Shown one piece after another: positions 1 to 9,961 of a DNA stretch of 64,000 nt (within the stretch, counting starts at the first letter, position 1; each line of letters opens with the position of its first letter). The stretch is from G963677445 sp963678275. Lineage in GTDB: Bacteria; Bacteroidota; Ignavibacteria; Ignavibacteriales; Melioribacteraceae. The translations under genes and the position numbers were made by a program. The notes below the pieces were generated by a model that worked only from the letters and a program-made list of their open reading frames with translations, was not told where the DNA came from and did not search any database. The DNA is taken from positions 4,464,001 through 4,528,000 of the forward strand of contig OY782765.1 in NCBI GenBank assembly GCA_963678275.1, read 5' to 3'.

Positions 1-606
1 GACGGTTTTTCTAAATTTATTGAAAATGATTATTCATCTCAGCTTGATGAAGAAGGGAAAAGATATATTGATGTTATAAGGCAAAATACTAAAAAAATGG
101 ACAGGCTGATAACCGACCTCTTGAAGCTTTCACGTTTATCAAGGGGAAATCCCGAGTTTGTCAACTTAAATATGAAAGCCCTCGCGCGTTCAATGTATCA
201 GGAGGTGGCAACACCGGCGGAAAAAGATCAATTTGATATTTTTATAGAAGATATTCCGGACGCAAATGGAGATGCGACAACCATTAAACAGGTATGGATT
301 AATCTTATCAGTAACGCGTTAAAATACAGCTCAAAATCGCGGGTGAAAAAAATTGAGATTGGTTGCCGCGAAGATAAAAAGGTGAATGTTTATTACGTAA
401 AAGATTATGGAATTGGATTTGATCCGCAATATAAAAGAAAACTTTTTAACGTTTTTCAAAGGCTCCACAAAGAAACTGATTACAAAGGTTCGGGAATCGG
501 GCTGGCTATTGTTAAGATGATAATCGGGAAACACAAAGGAACGGTATGGGCTGAAAGTGAACCTGATAAAGGAGCTGCATTTTATTTCACCCTGCCGAAA
601 TCCTGA
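1..606 (+). CDS. Sensor histidine kinase, C-terminal part (5' end outside window)
   Basis: The frame is open from base 1 and ends with TGA at 604-606, so the N-terminus lies upstream of the window. The visible 201 residues begin just after the phosphoacceptor helix (DGFSKFIE resembles the stretch following SHDLRAPLRAI in the kinase at 33442-37938). They continue through the second HisKA helix (MDRLITDLLKLSR) into a HATPase_c domain with the N box (WINLISNALKYSS), G1 box (DYGIGFD) and G2 box (GSGIGLAIVKMI). The ending FYFTLPKS matches the end of the 37938 kinase (FYFTLE). The phosphorylated histidine itself is not visible. The protein is a cytoplasmic autokinase module. The receiver-kinase gene 76 nt downstream suggests the same kinase plus receiver-kinase arrangement seen at 33.4-40.3 kb. 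Signal input is unknown. Confidence 0.9.
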   Translation, partial: DGFSKFIENDYSSQLDEEGKRYIDVIRQNTKKMDRLITDLLKLSRLSRGNPEFVNLNMKALARSMYQEVATPAEKDQFDIFIEDIPDANGDATTIKQVWINLISNALKYSSKSRVKKIEIGCREDKKVNVYYVKDYGIGFDPQYKRKLFNVFQRLHKETDYKGSGIGLAIVKMIIGKHKGTVWAESEPDKGAAFYFTLPKS

Positions 607-636
607 TATCTGCGGAAATTATTAAAGTAATGAGAT

Positions 637-674
637 AAATAAATTATTTCAAATAAATTATTTCAAATAAATTG
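637..674. repeat. Short direct repeat before a kinase gene
   Basis: A 14-bp AT-rich unit, AAATAAATTATTTC, occurs twice in tandem (637-650, 651-664), followed by a third copy of its first 10 bases with one change. It lies 8-45 nt upstream of the kinase start at 682, so it could affect promoter or translation strength by slippage. No function is shown. Confidence 0.5.
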
Positions 675-681
675 ATAGATT

Positions 682-2721
682 ATGATATATAGTAAAACAC
701 ACCGGATATTATTTTTAGAGGATGTCTCAACCGACAGAGAGATTGCGGAAAGACTTCTAAAAGATAACGGGATTTCTTTTGTGTCGGAATGTGTGGAAAC
801 AGAAGAGGAATTCAGACAGATGCTTGCTGAATTCGATCCCACAATGATATTATCTGACTATATGATGCCCACTTTCGATGGAATGAGAGCATTAAAGATA
901 GCGCTGGCCGAAAGACCCGATTTACCTTTTATCATACTTACCGGCTCACTTAATGAAGATATCGCTGTTGAATGTATGAAAGCGGGAGCGGATGATTATG
1001 TAATTAAACAAAATCTCAAAAGACTTATTCCGGCTGTTCATTCCGCTATCAGGAGAAAAGAGTTAATCGCGGCGCAGAAAGAATCGGAAATCAGGCTGCG
1101 GGAAAGTGAGAGTAAATACCGCTCGCTTATTGAAAACTCCAATGACGCCATATATCTTCTCTATAACCGCAGATTTGAAATAATAAATCATAAATTTATT
1201 GAGATGTTTGAATACTCGCATGAGGATGTAAACCAACCTGGTTTCGACTTTATTCAACTTGTATCACCTAAAAGCAAAAATATTATTGAAGAGAGAGTAG
1301 CGCAGGTGGGCAGGGGAATTAAAATATCTCCAAAGTATGAATTTACCGCGATCTCAAAAAGCGGCAATGAAATTGAGGTAGAGGTTTCAGTTTCCTATCT
1401 GCCATATAAAAAAGGGACGGCGGTCCATGGTATTATAAGGGATATTACAGATCGTAAGAAAGCTGAAAAACAGTTGAAGATCCAGGCATTATTAAGAAAA
1501 CTTATGATTGAATTATCTTCCGAGTTTATAAACCTGCCACTCAATCAGCTCGAACCCGCTATAAACCGGGCTCTCGCGAAAATCGGCGGCTTTGTTGACG
1601 CCGACAGATGTTATATTTTTGAATATAACTTTGAAAAACAGATTCTGACAAATACTTATGAATGGAGTCGTGACGGCAACCATTCTCATAAAAATAGTTT
1701 ACAGGATATACCGCTTAATATGATTCCCGAGTGGGTGGAAGCGCATAAAAATGGCAAAACTCTCTTTTGGGAAGATATAGAATCAATTACCTCGAGCGGC
1801 GTAAAAAAAGTTCTTCAGCCCATTGGAATAAAAAGCATTCTGGCGCTGCCCATGATGGATAACAAAGAATGTATCGGTTTTGTTGGTTTTGAGTATATCT
1901 CAAAGAGTCATTCTTATTCAGAAAGCGAATGGCAGATTTTAAAAATATTTGCCCAGATGATGGTCAATATTAAAATACGCAAAAACTTCGAACTGGAACT
2001 TATCCTTTCCAAGGAAAAAGCTGAAAAATCGGAAAAGTTAAAAACTGAATTTCTCAGCCAGATGTCGCATGAAATAAGGACGCCGATAAATATTATTTTA
2101 AGCTACCTTTCTCTATTGCGGGATGAATATGATATTGATAACAATGACGATATTCCCGTTATATTCCAAAGCATCGATACCGCGTCTGAAAGAATAATCA
2201 GGACTATTGATTTAATTCTTAATATGTCCGAAATTCAGGCGGGCAGTTATGAATCAAAACCGGTAAAGATTAATCTTCATGAACTGATTACCTCAACAAT
2301 TAAAGAATTTTTACCGCAGGCGGGCAGGAAAAACCTGAAATTCAATTATTTCGAAAATATACCTGAAGCTGGTATACTTGCGGATAAATATTCAGTGAAC
2401 CAGATTTTGCAAAATCTTATTGATAACGCTGTTAAATATACAAATGAAGGGAGCATATCTGTTTCAATTGATGATGCCGGCGATAATATTTCGGTTAGCA
2501 TTAAGGATACCGGCATTGGTATTTCTGAAGAATATATCCCCAGTCTTTTTGAGCCCTTTTCGCAGGAAGAGCAGGGATATACAAGAAAATTTGAAGGAAA
2601 CGGCCTTGGTCTGGCCCTCGTTAAAAAATACTGCGATATAAATAATGCTGAAATTTCCGTTAAATCCGGCAAAGGAAAGGGAACGGAATTTTTGGTTCTT
2701 TTCAGCAAAAAAAGTGAGTAA
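682..2721 (+). CDS. Receiver-PAS-GAF histidine kinase
   Basis: This 679-residue cytoplasmic protein has an N-terminal receiver domain (residues about 8-125, phosphoacceptor D59 in ILSDYMMP, then LTGS and the IKQ lysine). A PAS domain follows (about 142-262, ending IIRDITDRKKAE), then a GAF-like domain (about 270-440). The HisKA has H463 in MSHEIRTP, and HATPase_c has NLIDNAVKY, DTGIGIS and GNGLGLAL boxes. No membrane segment is seen. A receiver placed in front of a kinase core suggests it takes phosphate or docking input from another kinase, possibly the truncated one just upstream. The gene at 38430-40319 has the same architecture, with a second PAS instead of GAF, and is clearly a paralogue. 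No strong Shine-Dalgarno precedes the ATG. The ligands are unknown. Confidence 0.92.
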   Translation: MIYSKTHRILFLEDVSTDREIAERLLKDNGISFVSECVETEEEFRQMLAEFDPTMILSDYMMPTFDGMRALKIALAERPDLPFIILTGSLNEDIAVECMKAGADDYVIKQNLKRLIPAVHSAIRRKELIAAQKESEIRLRESESKYRSLIENSNDAIYLLYNRRFEIINHKFIEMFEYSHEDVNQPGFDFIQLVSPKSKNIIEERVAQVGRGIKISPKYEFTAISKSGNEIEVEVSVSYLPYKKGTAVHGIIRDITDRKKAEKQLKIQALLRKLMIELSSEFINLPLNQLEPAINRALAKIGGFVDADRCYIFEYNFEKQILTNTYEWSRDGNHSHKNSLQDIPLNMIPEWVEAHKNGKTLFWEDIESITSSGVKKVLQPIGIKSILALPMMDNKECIGFVGFEYISKSHSYSESEWQILKIFAQMMVNIKIRKNFELELILSKEKAEKSEKLKTEFLSQMSHEIRTPINIILSYLSLLRDEYDIDNNDDIPVIFQSIDTASERIIRTIDLILNMSEIQAGSYESKPVKINLHELITSTIKEFLPQAGRKNLKFNYFENIPEAGILADKYSVNQILQNLIDNAVKYTNEGSISVSIDDAGDNISVSIKDTGIGISEEYIPSLFEPFSQEEQGYTRKFEGNGLGLALVKKYCDINNAEISVKSGKGKGTEFLVLFSKKSE

Positions 2722-2845
2722 AAATTATTTGATGATTTAGAAATATTTGCCAGTTTTTTTATATTTAATTCTCAGTCATATTATTCTTTGAATTAAAAAA
2801 CATTTGTTGTCACTGTTATTAGTCAAAAATTTTGTGGAGGGATTT

Positions 2846-5209
2846 ATGAGGATTGTTTTAATACTTTTAGTTTCAATCTCGTTATACGCACAGGAAGCCG
2901 ACTGGCAAAGAATAAGTCCGAAATATATTGATGATTTTGGTACACTGCAATTTTTCAGCCCCACTACCGGCTGGGCAATAGGTTATTCAAATCTAATTCA
3001 GACAACCGACGGGGGTACAACCTGGGATAAGAAAAATTTGCCGACAACAGAATCTTTACAATCAATGTGTTTCACAGATAGTTTGACAGGATGGATTATT
3101 GCCATTAATCAGATATTTAAAACCACGAATGCTGGTGAAACATGGTTTGAGCAGGAAACTCCCGACTTTTACGAATGTCTAAATATTTTTGCTCTAAACC
3201 AGAATTATGCCTGGATTATGATTGGGGAGCAAATTGGTCTTCGGACAACTGATGGGGGTAATGAATGGTTTTATTTTAGTTTTGGAGAATTTGACGGGAA
3301 GGATATTTTTTTTGTCGATGAACAAACCGGCTGGATTTCAGGTACCGGTCCGAATGAATTACTAAAAACAACTAATGGTGGCACAAGCTGGTTTCATCAG
3401 TTCACCAGTGCAACTCAGGATCATCAATGTATCCAGTTTTTAAACTCGGATGCTGGCTGGTTATGCACAGATTTATCGGAAATATATTGCACAGAAGATG
3501 GCGGTTCAACCTGGGCTGAAAGGTCCATGGATGAAAATGTATCCCTAAAATCAATATATTTCATCAATCCGGATCTTGGCTGGGCAGTTGGGAATTCCGG
3601 AGCTATTTATAAAACCACGAATACAGGCGCGGACTGGGTAAAGCAGGGAGAGGATGTAACCGAGTGGCAGGGTATAAATTCTGTGTTTTTTGTTGATGAA
3701 AATAACGGCTGGGTCGCGGGAACTACAGGCTTGATTCTACGCACGACCAATGGCGGCGAATCCTGGACTAATATAAACGGGATAACAACAAGAAGCATCA
3801 TAGATGTATGTTTTCCCTCGAATGATATAGGATTTATTTGCGGAAATGATGGACTACTATTTAAAACAACAGATTCTGGAACTACGTGGTCAAAAATTCA
3901 AACCGACTCAGAAAACACTTTTTATAATATTGTATTTACCGATATTCATAATGGTTGGTTAACTGATGGTTGGGGCAACTTGTTTCATTCAGTTGATGGA
4001 GGAGAAACCTGGAATAGCAATAATCCAGGCGGGAATTACGGGGTAAAAGAATTATGTTTTTCAGATGCTAATACTGGCTGGTTTTTATGTAATTCTAGTG
4101 ATGTTTTAAGGACTATTGACGGAGGCTCCTCTTTTGAAATTAAATCTCCTTCCCCTTCTTCGACTGATTATTTTGCTCTTTTTTCTTCAAGCATTGACAA
4201 ATGCTGGATTGCCGGTGAGGCTGGCAAAATTTTATTTACTTCAGACGGAGGAGATAATTGGATTGAACAAATCAGTAATATATCAGTGGATATTACTGAT
4301 ATGTATTTTACCGATAGTCTGAATGGTTGCGTTGCCGCAGACTATTTTACAATACTAAAAACAACCAATGGAGGGGCTGATTGGCTGGAATCAGAGGTGA
4401 ACTCAGGAGTTTCACCTGAATTTAAATCGATATTTCTGACAAGTGTTGATATGGGGTGGGCAGTTAGCAAATTTGACATTTTTTATAGTAATGACGGATG
4501 GTTAACCTGGACAGAAAAATTGATGCCCGATCCTAATCAAATGCAGTCAATCTTCTTCTCAGATCACAATGATGGCTGGATTGTCGGGTATAGTGGTTAT
4601 GTTTTAAAAACCGAAAATGGGGGAATAATTGTCCCGGTTGAGCTTACTTCATTCCTCTCTTCGGTAAATGGCAACCTTGTAACTCTTGAATGGAACACCG
4701 CGACCGAACTGAATAATTTTGGATTTGAAGTTGAAAGAGCTGTGGCCTCTTCAGGGGATGTTTTGGGCTCTCAATGGAAAAAACTTGGTTTTATATCAGG
4801 CGCGGGAACAACAACTTTGCCTCAAAGTTATTCGTTTTTTGATGAAAATGTCGCGGCGGGAAAATATCTTTATCGCCTGAAACAAATTGATAATGACGGA
4901 AGATATGAGTACTCGGATAATATTGAAGCGATAGTTACAACACCGGCAGAATTTTCACTCGAACAAAATTTTCCAAATCCGTTTAATCCGACAACACATA
5001 TAAATTATTCAATTACCGAACCGGGAAAGGTAACACTAAAGGTATTTGATTCTGTGGGAAGGGAAGTGAAAACTCTCGTGGAAAATTTTCAGGAAGCGGG
5101 CAGGTATAAGATTGTTTTTGACGCGCAAGGCCTGGCCAATGGAATATATATTTATTCGCTGAACTCAGGTGATAAAAAGCTGACAAAAAAAATGCTGCTA
5201 TTGAAATAG
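2846..5209 (+). CDS. Exported YCF48/BNR-repeat protein with T9SS sorting domain
   Basis: The ATG at 2846 is preceded by GGAGG and opens a signal peptide (MRIVLILLVSISLYAQ); the in-frame TTG at 2804 lacks both. The 787-aa protein is built of about a dozen repeats of 40-45 residues carrying TTDGG-T-W and D---GW motifs, typical of YCF48/BNR-type beta-propellers. A linker with VELTSF follows near residue 596, and a C-terminal type IX sorting domain near 702-787 (QNFPNPFNPTT, then the final KKMLLLK). It should be exported across both membranes and anchored at the surface or released. Such propellers usually bind proteins or glycans; no catalytic residues are seen. It is a tandem paralogue of the next gene, with a nearly identical 3' end. 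Confidence 0.88.
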   Translation: MRIVLILLVSISLYAQEADWQRISPKYIDDFGTLQFFSPTTGWAIGYSNLIQTTDGGTTWDKKNLPTTESLQSMCFTDSLTGWIIAINQIFKTTNAGETWFEQETPDFYECLNIFALNQNYAWIMIGEQIGLRTTDGGNEWFYFSFGEFDGKDIFFVDEQTGWISGTGPNELLKTTNGGTSWFHQFTSATQDHQCIQFLNSDAGWLCTDLSEIYCTEDGGSTWAERSMDENVSLKSIYFINPDLGWAVGNSGAIYKTTNTGADWVKQGEDVTEWQGINSVFFVDENNGWVAGTTGLILRTTNGGESWTNINGITTRSIIDVCFPSNDIGFICGNDGLLFKTTDSGTTWSKIQTDSENTFYNIVFTDIHNGWLTDGWGNLFHSVDGGETWNSNNPGGNYGVKELCFSDANTGWFLCNSSDVLRTIDGGSSFEIKSPSPSSTDYFALFSSSIDKCWIAGEAGKILFTSDGGDNWIEQISNISVDITDMYFTDSLNGCVAADYFTILKTTNGGADWLESEVNSGVSPEFKSIFLTSVDMGWAVSKFDIFYSNDGWLTWTEKLMPDPNQMQSIFFSDHNDGWIVGYSGYVLKTENGGIIVPVELTSFLSSVNGNLVTLEWNTATELNNFGFEVERAVASSGDVLGSQWKKLGFISGAGTTTLPQSYSFFDENVAAGKYLYRLKQIDNDGRYEYSDNIEAIVTTPAEFSLEQNFPNPFNPTTHINYSITEPGKVTLKVFDSVGREVKTLVENFQEAGRYKIVFDAQGLANGIYIYSLNSGDKKLTKKMLLLK
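4595..5200 (+). repeat. Homogenised 3' cassette, copy 1
   Basis: This 606-bp stretch encodes the linker and T9SS sorting domain. By eye it differs from 7064-7669 at only about ten positions, all apparently synonymous, while the upstream propeller parts of the two genes have diverged strongly. This pattern suggests gene conversion or a recent cassette exchange. Confidence 0.85.
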
Positions 5210-5308
5210 GGGAATTATTCACTAATTTTGTGTTATTAAAATATTTACTAATTGAAGATATTTTATATCCTGTTACAGTAACTTTCATTCTTATTGAAAA
5301 GGATAATA

Positions 5309-7678
5309 ATGAGAATAATTTTATATTTATTAATTTTTCCTGCATACCTGTTTTCACAGGAAGCCGACTGGCAAAGAATAAGTCCTTTGTATGTTGATAA
5401 CTTCGAAACAATTTTTTTTCATGATACACAACTTGGATGGGCCTCGGGAGGAAACGGACTAATAGTTAAAACCACCGATGGCGGCAACACCTGGATTGAA
5501 AAGGAAAGTGGCGTCACGACCTACTTTAATTCAATGGATTTTGCCGATGATCTTACCGGCTGGGCAATAGGATACACTAAGATACTGAAAACCACTGACG
5601 GAGGTGAATCTTGGTTCGAACAGGATTTTTCCGGCACTTATGCTTTTTACAGAATATTTGCCCTGAATCAGGATTACGCGTGGATAGTTGGAAGTTATAA
5701 TGCCGGAGTTAGAACAACTAACGGAGGTGAAGACTGGTTTGAATTCGAATTCGGAGATAATTATTCCGGCAGAGATATTTATTTTCTCGATGAAAATGTT
5801 GGCTGGGTAATGCATGCTGGTGTGGGTACAATTAAGAAAACTACAAACGGGGGATATACATGGTATGAAAGAACATACAACGCGACCTATAATAACAGGT
5901 GTATGCAGTTCATTGATTCTCAGAAAGGATGGATCTGCACTGATGGAAGACAATTGTTTTATACTTCCGACGGCGGCAGTTCATGGATCGATAGGTCCAT
6001 TGATCAAAGCGTTACTTTACATTCCATTTCTTTTCTGGATGAAAATACAGGTTTGGCTGTCGGAGATGTGGGGAGAATTTTTAAAACAACTGATAATGGT
6101 TTAAACTGGGAACAGCTTGAGTCAAATGTCAGCTACGGAGGGCATCTTTATTCAGCAAGTTTTATGGATGAGGACAAAGCCTGGGTTTCAGGCAAAGAGG
6201 GAATTATTATCAATACATCCGATGGGGGCGTATCATGGAATAATCAGGCTACCATAACTACAAATGACCTGCGTGATGTTTTCTTCACTTCGGTAAATAA
6301 CGGATTCTTATGCGGAACAAACGGCTCTGTGTACAAAACATCCGATCATGGGATAAATTGGTCAGGTATTGAAGGCAGCCCGGATAAACATTTTTACGAC
6401 ATATTCTTTACAGATACGCAATTCGGTTGGATTGGGGGTAGTGAAGGAACATTGATGCACACAAGCGATTCGGGCGATAATTGGTCTGTAATTAATTCCG
6501 GTACAAGCAGCAGCATTATCGAAATTTATTTTTCTGATAACTCTAACGGATGGTATCTGGATGGCAATAACGCTCTTTACAGAACATCCGACGGTGGAAT
6601 AAATTGGGATATTAAAACACCGGCAAATTCTGTAAACCTTTACTCAATTTTCTCAACCAATAGTGATAATTGCTGGGTAACCGGTGATGAAGGGAAAATA
6701 TTTTTTACTTCTGACGGAGGCACAGGATGGGTCGAGCAGCTTAGTAATACTACCAGGAAATTGGAAACTATTTATTTTATTGACAGTCTGAATGGCTGTG
6801 CCGGAGGGGATTACAGCACTATTCTGAGAACAACAGATGGGGGGCAAAACTGGGAAGAAGTGGAAAACATTCCTAATTTTATAAGTCCGATACACTCAAT
6901 TTATTTAATTGACCCGGAACTTGGATGGGCAGTTAATAAAAATGGAGTATTTTTCAGTAACGACAGCTGGCAAACCTGGACATACCAGTCTTTGGTAAGT
7001 TTTTCCTGGTTGCGATCCATTAATTTTTCCGATTTGAATCATGGCTGGATTGCCGGAGATGGAGGTTATGTTTTAAAAACCGAAAATGGGGGAATAATTG
7101 TCCCGGTTGAGCTTACTTCATTCCTCTCTTCGGTAAATGGCAACCTTGTAACTCTTGAATGGAACACCGCGACTGAGCTTAATAATTTCGGATTTGAAGT
7201 TGAAAGAGCTGTGGCCTCTTCAGGGGATGTTTTGGGTTCGCAATGGAAAAAACTTGGTTTTATATCAGGCGCGGGAACAACAACTTTGCCTCAAAGTTAT
7301 TCGTTTTTTGATGAAAATGTCGCGGCGGGAAAATATCTTTATCGCCTGAAACAAATTGATAATGACGGAAGATATGAATACTCGGATAATATTGAAGCGA
7401 TAGTTACAACACCGGCAGAATTTTCACTCGAACAAAATTTTCCAAATCCGTTTAATCCGACAACACATATAAATTATTCAATTACCGAACCGGGAAAGGT
7501 AACACTAAAGGTATTTGATTCTGTGGGAAGGGAAGTAAAAACTCTCGTGGAAAATTTTCAGGAAGCGGGCAGGTATAAGATTGTTTTTGACGCGCAAGGC
7601 CTCGCCAATGGAATATATATTTATTCGCTGAACTCAGGTGATAAAAAGCTGACAAAAAAAATGCTGCTGCTAAAATAG
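5309..7678 (+). CDS. Exported YCF48/BNR-repeat protein with T9SS sorting domain (paralogue)
   Basis: The chosen start is the ATG at 5309, with AAAAGG about 6 nt upstream. The TTG at 5294 in the same frame only adds five residues. The 789-aa product has a signal peptide (MRIILYLLIFPAYLFSQ), repeated TTDGG-NW and GW blades to about residue 595, then the VELTSF linker and a T9SS sorting domain from about 703 to the end. The first mature residues, QEADWQRISP, are shared with the upstream paralogue, but the blades match only moderately. It is therefore an old tandem duplication whose last 200 codons have been homogenised. It is likely surface exposed or secreted and binding rather than enzymatic, which is an inference from the family. 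The two genes are 99 nt apart. Confidence 0.88.
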   Translation: MRIILYLLIFPAYLFSQEADWQRISPLYVDNFETIFFHDTQLGWASGGNGLIVKTTDGGNTWIEKESGVTTYFNSMDFADDLTGWAIGYTKILKTTDGGESWFEQDFSGTYAFYRIFALNQDYAWIVGSYNAGVRTTNGGEDWFEFEFGDNYSGRDIYFLDENVGWVMHAGVGTIKKTTNGGYTWYERTYNATYNNRCMQFIDSQKGWICTDGRQLFYTSDGGSSWIDRSIDQSVTLHSISFLDENTGLAVGDVGRIFKTTDNGLNWEQLESNVSYGGHLYSASFMDEDKAWVSGKEGIIINTSDGGVSWNNQATITTNDLRDVFFTSVNNGFLCGTNGSVYKTSDHGINWSGIEGSPDKHFYDIFFTDTQFGWIGGSEGTLMHTSDSGDNWSVINSGTSSSIIEIYFSDNSNGWYLDGNNALYRTSDGGINWDIKTPANSVNLYSIFSTNSDNCWVTGDEGKIFFTSDGGTGWVEQLSNTTRKLETIYFIDSLNGCAGGDYSTILRTTDGGQNWEEVENIPNFISPIHSIYLIDPELGWAVNKNGVFFSNDSWQTWTYQSLVSFSWLRSINFSDLNHGWIAGDGGYVLKTENGGIIVPVELTSFLSSVNGNLVTLEWNTATELNNFGFEVERAVASSGDVLGSQWKKLGFISGAGTTTLPQSYSFFDENVAAGKYLYRLKQIDNDGRYEYSDNIEAIVTTPAEFSLEQNFPNPFNPTTHINYSITEPGKVTLKVFDSVGREVKTLVENFQEAGRYKIVFDAQGLANGIYIYSLNSGDKKLTKKMLLLK
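7064..7669 (+). repeat. Homogenised 3' cassette, copy 2
   Basis: Partner of 4595-5200 at a constant offset of 2469 bp. Differences are single bases at third codon positions, for example GAGCTT versus GAACTG for Glu-Leu. Confidence 0.85.
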
Positions 7679-7810
7679 TTTATCATTATTTCTCTCAGGC
7701 AGATATTGAAAAATTTGTGACCTGAAATACAGGATTATGTTTCTTTAAACATTTATATTTAAGTTTCGATAATTATTGTGATATAGTCTCTCTTTAATAC
7801 AGGCCTGTTT

Positions 7811-9775
7811 ATGTTGATGAACAAATTGAGAATTCTATTCATATTTTCACTCTTGATTGCCGCCACAGTCTTCTCTTCTCAAAAAAAGGATACAATCCTG
7901 ACCGCGCTTGAGAAGATGAACGAAAAGGAACAGATTAATAAACTGAAGGACTTATGCTGGGATAACAGGAGTATAAATCCTAATCTCGCGATTCAATATG
8001 GCAAAATGGCGCTTGAGAAAATCGATGAAAGTGTGAATGACCGCAGTAAATCGGAAGTTCTCAACTTTCTCGGGGTAATATACGGGAACCTTGGAAATCT
8101 CGATTCGGCATATTATTATTACCAGTACGCCATGGATGTAGCGGCAGAGCTGATGGATTCAACACAAATTGCCTACTCACTGAATAACCTCGGAGATTAT
8201 TATTATAAAAGCGCTCTTTATTCGGCCGCGCTTGAGAAAATATTTGAGGCTTACGGAATATTTGAAACAATCGGCGACCGAAGGGGAATGGCCTATACCC
8301 TTAACGATATAGGTGAAATCTATCTTGTACAAAAAGATTATGAAAAAGCCCTCGATAATTTTCTCCGTTCGGGTGATATAAGAAAATCGAGGGATGACGA
8401 ACGTGGTTACGCAAAATCTCTTATCAATCTCGGCAGAGTATATTTCGCGGAAAAAAAATATGATACAGCGCTTAAAACTTTCGAGGACGCCGAACCATAT
8501 TGCCGAAACAGCGGATATATTAAGGGATTGAGCTGGATTCAGGCCGGAGTCGGGGATATATATTTCGAACTTGGGGAATATGATCTGGCTCTGAAAAATA
8601 AATACCGCGCTCTTGATATCGATAATCAGATAGGGAATAAATATGGCCAGATAATCAATTATAATAAACTTGGTTATCTTTATCTGAAGCTTAGCGATCT
8701 TCAAAAAGCTGAAGAATATCTAAACAAGGCTAAAATGGAGAGCAGACTGACCGGACACCTCGATCAGTTAATGATATCATATAATCACCTGAAAGACCTC
8801 TATTACCTGAAGAAAAATTATAAAAAAGCATTCCTTTTTATGGAAGATTTTTCATCTCTCAGGGACAGCATTTACAGCCAGGAAAACCAGAATAAAATAG
8901 CCGATCTGCAAACCGCCTTTTTTAATGAAAGGAAAATCCGTGAAAATGAACTACTCAAAAAAGATATTGAGATTCAGAAATCGACCAGAAACTTTTTTGT
9001 CGCTCTTTTTTTCCTTATCACACTGGCAATTATTTTCCTTATTTCCAAATACAAATCGGCGCAAAAACATAACCAGCTTCTTAATGAGCTCAACGAATCA
9101 AAAGATAAACTGTTTTCCATAATCGCGCATGATCTTAAAAGTCCCTTCAGCGCGTTATCTTCCATATCACAGTTTCTTCAGACAGAATATGACAACCTTG
9201 ACGAAAATGATAAAAGAGAACTGATATACAGCATTGCCAGCTCTTCCGAGGATATCCAGAAACTGCTTAATGATCTTCTTAACTGGGCCCGCTCACAGAG
9301 AGGAGTTATTCAAATACGAAAATCTCCCCTCGACATTAATGATTTGCTTGTTTCCCTGTCCGATACCTATAAATTTTTCGCGAAAAACAAAGATATCTCT
9401 ATTAAGGTACAATCGCGGGATGGAATGACTGTAAAGGCCGATAAATTTATTATTGAAACAATTATCGGAAACCTTCTTAACAATGCTGTTAAGTTTTCAC
9501 ACAGGCATGGCGAAGTTATTTTATCGGCAAAACAGGAAAACAACAGAACTATAATTTCAGTTCAGGATCATGGCACCGGTATGCCGAAAAAGCTTGTGGA
9601 TGAAATAAATACCTCCGAAAAAGTTCTGATTACCAAGGGAACCGGCAATGAAGAAGGAACCGGCCTGGGGCTCGCTTTATGCAAGGATTTTTCGAGGCTT
9701 CATGACGCGGAGCTTCAAATTGAAAGTGAACCCGGTAAAGGAAGTCTTTTTACACTTGTTATACCTGAAAATTAA
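7811..9775 (+). CDS. TPR-containing membrane histidine kinase
   Basis: This 654-aa protein has an N-terminal signal sequence (about residues 1-22). A periplasmic TPR array follows (about 40-350, units such as LGDYYYKSALYSAALEKI and YEKALDNFLRSGDIRK). One transmembrane helix lies near 394-414 (FFVALFFLITLAIIFLISKY), then a short coiled linker. The HisKA has H440 in IIAHDLKSPFSAL, and the HATPase_c has NLLNNAVKF, DHGTGMP and GTGLGLALC. Its architecture is like the Bacteroidota tetratricopeptide sensor kinases, with TPRs outside and kinase core inside. No cognate regulator is adjacent; the next genes are a separate LytS/LytTR pair on the same strand. The start is ATG 7811, though ATG 7817 is also possible. 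Confidence 0.92.
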   Translation: MLMNKLRILFIFSLLIAATVFSSQKKDTILTALEKMNEKEQINKLKDLCWDNRSINPNLAIQYGKMALEKIDESVNDRSKSEVLNFLGVIYGNLGNLDSAYYYYQYAMDVAAELMDSTQIAYSLNNLGDYYYKSALYSAALEKIFEAYGIFETIGDRRGMAYTLNDIGEIYLVQKDYEKALDNFLRSGDIRKSRDDERGYAKSLINLGRVYFAEKKYDTALKTFEDAEPYCRNSGYIKGLSWIQAGVGDIYFELGEYDLALKNKYRALDIDNQIGNKYGQIINYNKLGYLYLKLSDLQKAEEYLNKAKMESRLTGHLDQLMISYNHLKDLYYLKKNYKKAFLFMEDFSSLRDSIYSQENQNKIADLQTAFFNERKIRENELLKKDIEIQKSTRNFFVALFFLITLAIIFLISKYKSAQKHNQLLNELNESKDKLFSIIAHDLKSPFSALSSISQFLQTEYDNLDENDKRELIYSIASSSEDIQKLLNDLLNWARSQRGVIQIRKSPLDINDLLVSLSDTYKFFAKNKDISIKVQSRDGMTVKADKFIIETIIGNLLNNAVKFSHRHGEVILSAKQENNRTIISVQDHGTGMPKKLVDEINTSEKVLITKGTGNEEGTGLGLALCKDFSRLHDAELQIESEPGKGSLFTLVIPEN

Positions 9776-9961
9776 GCGGGGATAACCAGGCTTTTATTCC
9801 TGATATATGGCAATCAGAATAACCTGAGTATTTTCGCCGGCGGAAAGCATTAAAATTGTTTCTTTTACCTTTTACCCCAAAATTAGACCGTTAATCCTTT
9901 TGATCCTTTTTCCGGGCGGAAAATTTTTTATTATGCAGTATCATAAAATTTGATAAAGGAA

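Noticed and set aside
2804..2845. TTG start for the first T9SS gene
   Set aside because: The ATG at 2846 has GGAGG and begins a proper signal peptide; the longer form would bury the signal.
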